Part shown: positions 53,301 through 57,705 of the stretch, piece after piece
How the letters are laid out: each line of letters opens with the position of its first letter
How positions within the stretch are numbered: the first letter of the stretch is position 1
Program-made: the position numbers and the translations under genes
The notes under the pieces: model-generated
What the model saw: the letters and a program-made list of their open reading frames with translations, nothing else
What the model was told of the DNA's origin: nothing
Databases searched by the model: none
Source of the DNA: Lentzea kentuckyensis
GTDB lineage: Bacteria; Actinomycetota; Actinomycetes; Mycobacteriales; Pseudonocardiaceae
Direction: 5' to 3'
NCBI RefSeq assembly: GCF_002150765.1
Contig: NZ_MUYM01000013.1
Location: 1-57,705 of the forward strand
DNA: 57,705 bases

Positions 53301-56300
53301 CGTCGGCATGGGCTGCCGCCTGCCCGGCGGCGTGTCCACCCCGGAGCAGCTGTGGGAGCTCCTCGCCGAGGGCAGGGAGGCGATCACCGGGTTCCCCGCG
53401 GACCGGGGCTGGGACGTCGAAGCCCTGTACTCGCCGACACCGGGACTTCCCGGGCACACCTGCACCCGTCACGGTGGCTTCCTGCACGAGGCCCCGCTGT
53501 TCGACCACGAGTTCTTCGGCATCTCGCCCCGCGAGGCCGCCGCGATGGACCCGCAGCAACGGCTGCTGCTGGAGACGACCTGGGAGGCGGTGGAACGCGC
53601 GGGGATCGACCCTGCCCGCCTGCGCGGCTCGGACACCGGCGTCTTCATCGGCGTGACCGCGCCGGAGTACGGGTCACGGCTGACGGAGTCGGACGAGGAC
53701 GGCGGCTACGCGCTCACCGGAACGACGCCGAGCGTCGCCTCCGGCCGGCTGGCCTACGTCCTCGGGTTGCACGGTCCGGCGATCACCGTCGACACCGCGT
53801 GCTCCTCGTCGCTGGTCGCGATCCACCAGGCGGTGCGATCGCTGCGGTCGGGCGAGTGCGACCTCGCGCTGGCGGGTGGCGCGACGGTGATGTCCTCACC
53901 GGGCATGTTCGTCGAGTTCTCCCGGCAACGCGGTCTCGCGCCGGACGGCCGGTGCAAGGCGTTCGCCGAGGGGGCCGACGGCACGGGCTGGGCGGAAGGC
54001 ATCGGTGTGCTTGTGCTGCAACGGCACAGCGACGCCGTGCGCGCGGGGCATCGGGTTCTCGCCGTGATTCGCGGCAGTGCGGTCAACTCGGATGGCGCGA
54101 GCAACGGTCTGGCCGCGCCCAGTGGCCCGGCGCAGCGCCGGGTCATCGGCCGCGCGCTGGCCGACGCGGGCCTGACCCCCGACCAGGTGGACGCGGTCGA
54201 GGCACACGGCACCGGCACGCTGCTCGGCGACCCGATCGAGGCCCGCGCGATTCTCGCCACCTACGGCGCGGGTCGCGCGGAGGACCGCCCGCTCTGGCTG
54301 GGCTCGCTGAAGTCCAACATCGGCCACACCCAGGCCGCCGCCGGCGTCGCCGGTGTGATCAAGATGGTCCTCGCGCTGAACCGCGGCGTGCTGCCCCGCA
54401 CGTTGCACGCGGACCAGCCGACCACCAGGGTGGACTGGGCGTCGGCTCCGGTTCGGCTGCTGACCGGCGAACAGCCGTGGCCGGACCGCGATCACCCGCG
54501 CCGTGCCGCCGTGTCGTCGTTCGGCATCAGCGGCACCAACGCACACCTCGTGCTGGAGCAGGCACCCGACTGCGCCGAGCCGCGACGTGAGGCCGAGGAC
54601 GGCCGCACCGTGCCGCTGGTGCTCTCGGCTCGCACACCGGCCGCGCTGCGCACCCAAGCCGCCCTCCTGCGCGACCGGATCGGCGAGTCGCGAGCGCGGC
54701 TCGCCGACGTGGCGTTCTCACTGCTCACGACACGCTCCAGGTTCGAACACCGGGCGGTCGTCCTGGCCTCGGGAGCGGCGGAGGCGTCGGACCGCCTGCT
54801 GGAGGTGGCCGGTGAGGAACCCTCCGAGGCCGTCGTGCGGGGCGTGGCCGGCACCGGGCTTCCGGTGGTGTTCGTGTTCCCCGGCCAGGGGTCGCAGTGG
54901 CAGGGCATGGCGGTCGAGCTGCTCGACTCGTCGCCGGTCTTCCTGGACGCGATCACCGGGTGCGAGCGGGCACTGAGCCCCTGGGTGGACTGGTCGCTGG
55001 TCGCGGTGCTCCGCGGTGAACCCGGCGCCCCTGGGCTCGATCGCGTCGACGTCGTGCAACCGGTCCTGTTCGCCGTGATGGTGTCGCTCGCCGCGCTGTG
55101 GCGTGCCGCCGGAGTCGGGCCGGCCGCCGTCATCGGGCACTCGCAGGGGGAGATCGCCGCGGCGCACGTCGCCGGAGCACTGTCCCTCGAGGACGCCGCG
55201 CGGATCATCGCGTTGCGCAGCAAGGCGTTGCTCGTGCTGGCCGGTCAGGGCGGCATGATGTTCGTCCGCCTGCCGGAGCGGGAGGCCGCCGCGATCCTGC
55301 CGGGCGAGCTCGCCGTGGCCACGGTGAACGGCCCGACCGGCGTCGTGGTGGCCGGTGCTCCCGAGGCACTCGACCGGTTCGCGTCGACCTGTGCGGCGCT
55401 GGGCGTGGACACCCACCGGCTCCCGGTCGACTACGCCTCCCACTCCTCCCACGTGGAGTCCATCGAACACCGGCTGCGTGAGCTCGCCGCCCCGATCACG
55501 CCGGGAGACGGCAGGGTCCCGTTCTACTCGGCCGTGGACGGCGCACGGGTGGACGGCACGGAACTGGACGCGGACTACTGGTATCGCAACCTGCGCCTGC
55601 CCGTGCGGTTCGACCTCGCCACCGCGGCGGCGCTGGCCGACGGTCACCGGATCTTCGTGGAGGTGAGCCCGCATCCCGTGCTCACCTGGGGCATCGCCGA
55701 GATCGCCGAAGTGTCCGATGTGGACGCTGAGGAGGTCGTCGTCACCGGCACGCTGCGGCGGGACGAGGGCGGGCTGCGCCGGTTCGGCACCGCACTCGCG
55801 CAGGCCGAGGTGGCCGGTGTCGCCGTGGACTGGTCCATGTTCCTCGACGGCACCACTCCGGTGGTCGTCGACCTGCCCACCTACCCGTTCCAGCGGCAGC
55901 GGCACTGGCCGCCGGCCCCGCGACCCCGGCTTTCACCGGAGGGCTCGGCATTCTGGAAGACCGTGGCGTCCGGCGACACCGCCGCGTTCGCCCGCCTGAT
56001 CGGGGTCGCGGACGGCGACGTCCCCGACGGCCTGGTCGCGGCCCTCGCGAAGTGGCGTCGGGCCGAGCCGGGGGACGTGGACGACCGCTGGTACCGGATC
56101 GACTGGCGTGCGGTGGCGGAGGCGGCGGCTCGTCCGCTCACCGGCACCTGGGCCCTGCTCGCGGAGGAGGACGACGTCCTGGCCACCGTGCTCGCCATCC
56201 GGATGCGGCACGCGGGCGCGGTGGTCGAGGTCCACAGCGAGCCGGATCCCGCGCGACTGGGCGGCTTCGACGGGGTCGTGTCCCTGCTCGCCGGGGAGGA

Positions 56301-57705
56301 AGGGCTCGGCGCGCTCGCCGCCGTGCTGCCCGCGCTCGCCCGCGGCCGGCTCTGGTGTGTCACCCGCGGCGGCGTGAACACCGGCGGCGAACGGCCTGAT
56401 CCCGCGCAGGCGATGGTCTGGGGCTTCGGCCGCGTCGCCGCACTGGAACACCCTGGCCGGTGGGGTGGTCTCGCCGACCTGCCCGCCGATCCGGACGCAC
56501 GGGCGCTCGACCGGCTGTGCGCGCTGCTCGCGGCCGGCGGCGACGAGGACCAGATCGCGATCCGGCCGGTCGCGACGTTCGGACGACGGCTCGCCCGCCG
56601 GACGCCCGCCGCCGGCCGGTGGCGCCCGCACGGCACCGTCCTGATCGTCGGTGGCACCGGTGCGGTCGGCCGCGCCCTCGCCCGGTTCCTGGCCGCCGAA
56701 GGCGCACAGCACCTGCTGCTCGTGAGCCGCAGTGGCCCTGGGGCCGAGGGCGCGGACGAGTTGCGGGCCGAACTCACCGGGCTCGGTGCCGAGGTGAGCA
56801 TCGTCGCGTGCGACGCCGCCGACCGGCAGGCACTGGCGGACGTGCTGTACTCGATCCCCGAGCGGTACCCGCTCACCGCCGTCGTCCACGCGGCGATGGT
56901 GCTGCACGACCGGACGATCGAAGGGCTCACAGCCGAACGGATCGCGGAGGTGCTGCGGCCGAAGATCGACGTGGCGACGAACCTCCACGAGCTCACGAAC
57001 GCACGAGAGCTGGACGCGTTCGTGTTGTTCTCCTCGGTCGCGAGCATCACGGGCACGGCGGGATCGGCCGCCTACGCGGCCGCCAACGCGTTCCTCGACG
57101 CACTGGCCGAACAGCGCGTGGCCGACGGGCTCCCGGCTCTGTCGATCGCGTGGGGCCTGTGGGAGGACACGGCCGGCTTCGCGGGCGAGACGATGCGGCG
57201 GCGAGGCCTGCGCGGCATGGACTTCGGCACCGCGCTGGCGGCTCTGCGCGCCGCGGTGGGCGGTACGGCGGCTTCCGTGTTCGTCGCCGACATCGATTGG
57301 CCCCGGTTCGCCGCGCGGTTCACCGGCACTCGCCCGAGCCCGTTGCTCGCCGACTTCGCGACGGCCGTGGAGGTCCGGGCGGAACAGTGTTCTCTCGCCA
57401 CGACACCGGTGTCGCAGCGGCGGCGCGTCGCCCTGGAAATGGTGCGTGCGCACACCGCCGCGGTACTCGGTGGCACCGCGCCGGACGCGATCGCCGCGGA
57501 CAGGCCGTTCCGGGAACTGGGCTTCGACTCGCTGATGGCGGTGGAGCTGCGCAACCGCCTCGGCGGCGCGGTCGGTCGGACGCTGCCGGCGACGCTCGTC
57601 TTCAACCACCCGACGCCCATCGCGGTGGCGGAGCTGCTGTTGTCGCTCGTGCCCGCCGTGAGCCAGGTCGAGCGGGAGGACGCACCGGTGCTCGTGTCCG
57701 CTGTG
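50314..57705 (+). CDS. Modular type I polyketide synthase: KSQ-AT-ACP / KS-AT(mm)-KR-ACP (3' end outside window)
   Basis: At least 2,464 aa. Loading module: KS with VDTGQSSSLA, so Gln183 replaces the Cys (KSQ, a decarboxylase); AT (FPGQGSQRCGMG; GYSLGE with Ser637; HPFH motif, favouring malonyl); ACP (GFDSLTLVEF, Ser936). Module 1: KS with DTACSSSLVA (Cys1163), EAHGTGT, GHTQAAAG; AT with GHSQGE (Ser1610) and YASH (1707-1710), predicting methylmalonyl; KR with GGTGAVGRA (about 2113), FSSVAS and SAAYAAANAF (Tyr2254); ACP (GFDSLMAVEL, Ser2406). No DH or ER lies between AT and KR. KR stereotype is unclear: LHD replaces the LDD of B-type and the A-type Trp is absent. The N-terminus lacks a docking helix, as expected for the first subunit. 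ATG 50314 has AAGGA upstream; the reading frame is open at the window end. Confidence 0.93.
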   Translation, partial: MSLDAGTDVSPAETRSADEPVAVIGLACRLPGADGPDSFWRLLLAGTDATTDVPPGRWEPAGPALPAAARRGGFLDDIDSFDPAFFGLSPAEAAVMDPRQRLMLELAWEAFEDAGVVPASCAGTDVGVFVGAMGNEHAVLTGQAGLDAVGRHTMAGEQNAIIANRVSYLLGLTGPSLTVDTGQSSSLAAVHLACESVRRGESVLAVAGGVSVALLLSGTVAAARFGGLSPTGRCRTFDADADGFARGEGGGAVLLKPLSRAIADGDHVYCVIRGTAMNNNGASTGLTRPDEIAQRGLLGAALRRSGVTAREVGYVELHGTGTPLGDRVEAAALGSVFGAARPAGSPLLVGSVKTNLGHLEGAAGIAGLIKTALVLANRTLPPSLHFRTPPPEIPLAELNLRVQADVIPWPSTEDTAIAGVSSFGMGGTNVHVVLGSGPSEEDGQQDVRAAAPAVTIWPVSARTPAGLRAQAQRLHTFVHEHPGLDPVSTGHALATTRTAFEHRAAVVGADRAALVDGLARLAAGQPAPAVPRGEVTGEAGRLAYLFPGQGSQRCGMGQALAATDPVFAAALDEVCDELDRHTALPVRQVMWAEPDSAEAALLDTTEYAQPALFALGVALFRVLEHVGVRPDVVSGYSLGELTAAHVAGVLSLPDAARLVALRGRLMQNLRVDGAMVAVRAGEDEVLPLLAGTAVEVGAVNGPRTVVLTGPRHDVEAVAATLAGRGHKITRLSVSHPFHSAALDPMLRQFGEAVATATFGVPRFEMVSTLTGGTAEHGEFRTPEYWMRQARETVRFADAVRATGATTFVELGPSGALTAMAADCVSGAVFVPLLRRSEPVEAVALGTALGSLYTAGVPLDWDALAGGSPRHRVKLPTYAFARRSLRQAADSPVAPEPPATGTDLDDLVRTHAAAALGFADPADLDPRRTFQALGFDSLTLVEFVAGLAAAAGVPLQAEAAYDHPTLAALAAHLRGETSDVPPPAPERATADDDPVVVVGMGCRLPGGVSTPEQLWELLAEGREAITGFPADRGWDVEALYSPTPGLPGHTCTRHGGFLHEAPLFDHEFFGISPREAAAMDPQQRLLLETTWEAVERAGIDPARLRGSDTGVFIGVTAPEYGSRLTESDEDGGYALTGTTPSVASGRLAYVLGLHGPAITVDTACSSSLVAIHQAVRSLRSGECDLALAGGATVMSSPGMFVEFSRQRGLAPDGRCKAFAEGADGTGWAEGIGVLVLQRHSDAVRAGHRVLAVIRGSAVNSDGASNGLAAPSGPAQRRVIGRALADAGLTPDQVDAVEAHGTGTLLGDPIEARAILATYGAGRAEDRPLWLGSLKSNIGHTQAAAGVAGVIKMVLALNRGVLPRTLHADQPTTRVDWASAPVRLLTGEQPWPDRDHPRRAAVSSFGISGTNAHLVLEQAPDCAEPRREAEDGRTVPLVLSARTPAALRTQAALLRDRIGESRARLADVAFSLLTTRSRFEHRAVVLASGAAEASDRLLEVAGEEPSEAVVRGVAGTGLPVVFVFPGQGSQWQGMAVELLDSSPVFLDAITGCERALSPWVDWSLVAVLRGEPGAPGLDRVDVVQPVLFAVMVSLAALWRAAGVGPAAVIGHSQGEIAAAHVAGALSLEDAARIIALRSKALLVLAGQGGMMFVRLPEREAAAILPGELAVATVNGPTGVVVAGAPEALDRFASTCAALGVDTHRLPVDYASHSSHVESIEHRLRELAAPITPGDGRVPFYSAVDGARVDGTELDADYWYRNLRLPVRFDLATAAALADGHRIFVEVSPHPVLTWGIAEIAEVSDVDAEEVVVTGTLRRDEGGLRRFGTALAQAEVAGVAVDWSMFLDGTTPVVVDLPTYPFQRQRHWPPAPRPRLSPEGSAFWKTVASGDTAAFARLIGVADGDVPDGLVAALAKWRRAEPGDVDDRWYRIDWRAVAEAAARPLTGTWALLAEEDDVLATVLAIRMRHAGAVVEVHSEPDPARLGGFDGVVSLLAGEEGLGALAAVLPALARGRLWCVTRGGVNTGGERPDPAQAMVWGFGRVAALEHPGRWGGLADLPADPDARALDRLCALLAAGGDEDQIAIRPVATFGRRLARRTPAAGRWRPHGTVLIVGGTGAVGRALARFLAAEGAQHLLLVSRSGPGAEGADELRAELTGLGAEVSIVACDAADRQALADVLYSIPERYPLTAVVHAAMVLHDRTIEGLTAERIAEVLRPKIDVATNLHELTNARELDAFVLFSSVASITGTAGSAAYAAANAFLDALAEQRVADGLPALSIAWGLWEDTAGFAGETMRRRGLRGMDFGTALAALRAAVGGTAASVFVADIDWPRFAARFTGTRPSPLLADFATAVEVRAEQCSLATTPVSQRRRVALEMVRAHTAAVLGGTAPDAIAADRPFRELGFDSLMAVELRNRLGGAVGRTLPATLVFNHPTPIAVAELLLSLVPAVSQVEREDAPVLVSAV

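Noticed and set aside
50578..53559. 993-aa minus-strand open frame opposite the PKS
   Set aside because: Shadow; the plus frame has KS, AT and ACP active sites in order.
1..57705. CRISPR arrays, tRNA/rRNA genes, transposases or phage integrases
   Set aside because: None seen by eye; the only repeats are the two 25-bp palindromes at 24572-24626 and operator-type dyads.

Overview
The window is high-GC DNA with GTG/TTG starts, many 4-bp stop/start overlaps, AfsR/SARP and LAL regulators and a modular type I PKS. This points to a filamentous actinomycete, probably Pseudonocardiales (Lentzea/Saccharothrix/Amycolatopsis-like); the genus is an inference from style, not from a marker gene. No rRNA, tRNA, CRISPR array or transposase was seen.

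Layout: (1) 1-4.3 kb: two sugar ABC permeases and a secreted clan-A glycoside hydrolase with carbohydrate-binding modules, facing a two-TIR protein on the minus strand across a strong hairpin. (2) 6.0-22.1 kb: a compact specialised-metabolite locus bounded by two AfsR/SARP regulators. It holds an MHS-type MFS permease, a KAS III, a stand-alone ACP, an XRE/MmyB regulator, an MBL hydrolase, a 14-TM exporter, then a tightly coupled run of AvrD-family protein, P-loop NTPase, HAD phosphatase, second P-loop NTPase and MDR oxidoreductase. The gene logic (beta-ketoacyl supply, AvrD condensation, dephosphorylation, reduction) resembles a syringolide- or butenolide-type furanone pathway, and is the most interesting system here. 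(3) 22.2-24.6 kb: FAD-binding dehydrogenase and its TetR regulator with twin operators, followed by two tandem perfect palindromes. (4) 24.7-29.7 kb: a 1,555-aa NACHT/STAND protein with a candidate N-terminal amyloid-signalling motif, then a frameshifted small secreted peptide gene. (5) 29.8-35.2 kb: a Tat-exported neutral-ceramidase-like protein, a GlxA-type AraC regulator, a TNase-like/CBM2 lipoprotein, a small hypothetical gene and a divergent isoprenoid-synthase-like protein. (6) 35.8-57.7 kb: the regulatory and entry part of a type I PKS cluster. It has three consecutive LAL proteins (the middle one degenerate), three PucR-type regulators, an orphan SpaB_C/thiopeptide-type protein, a DHA2-like MFS exporter, and the first PKS subunit (KSQ-AT-ACP, KS-AT-KR-ACP), which runs off the window end.

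Functions are assigned from motifs read by eye; no database search was run. Two genes (the first SARP regulator and the small secreted peptide) show frame problems, and both would be explained by one missing base each.
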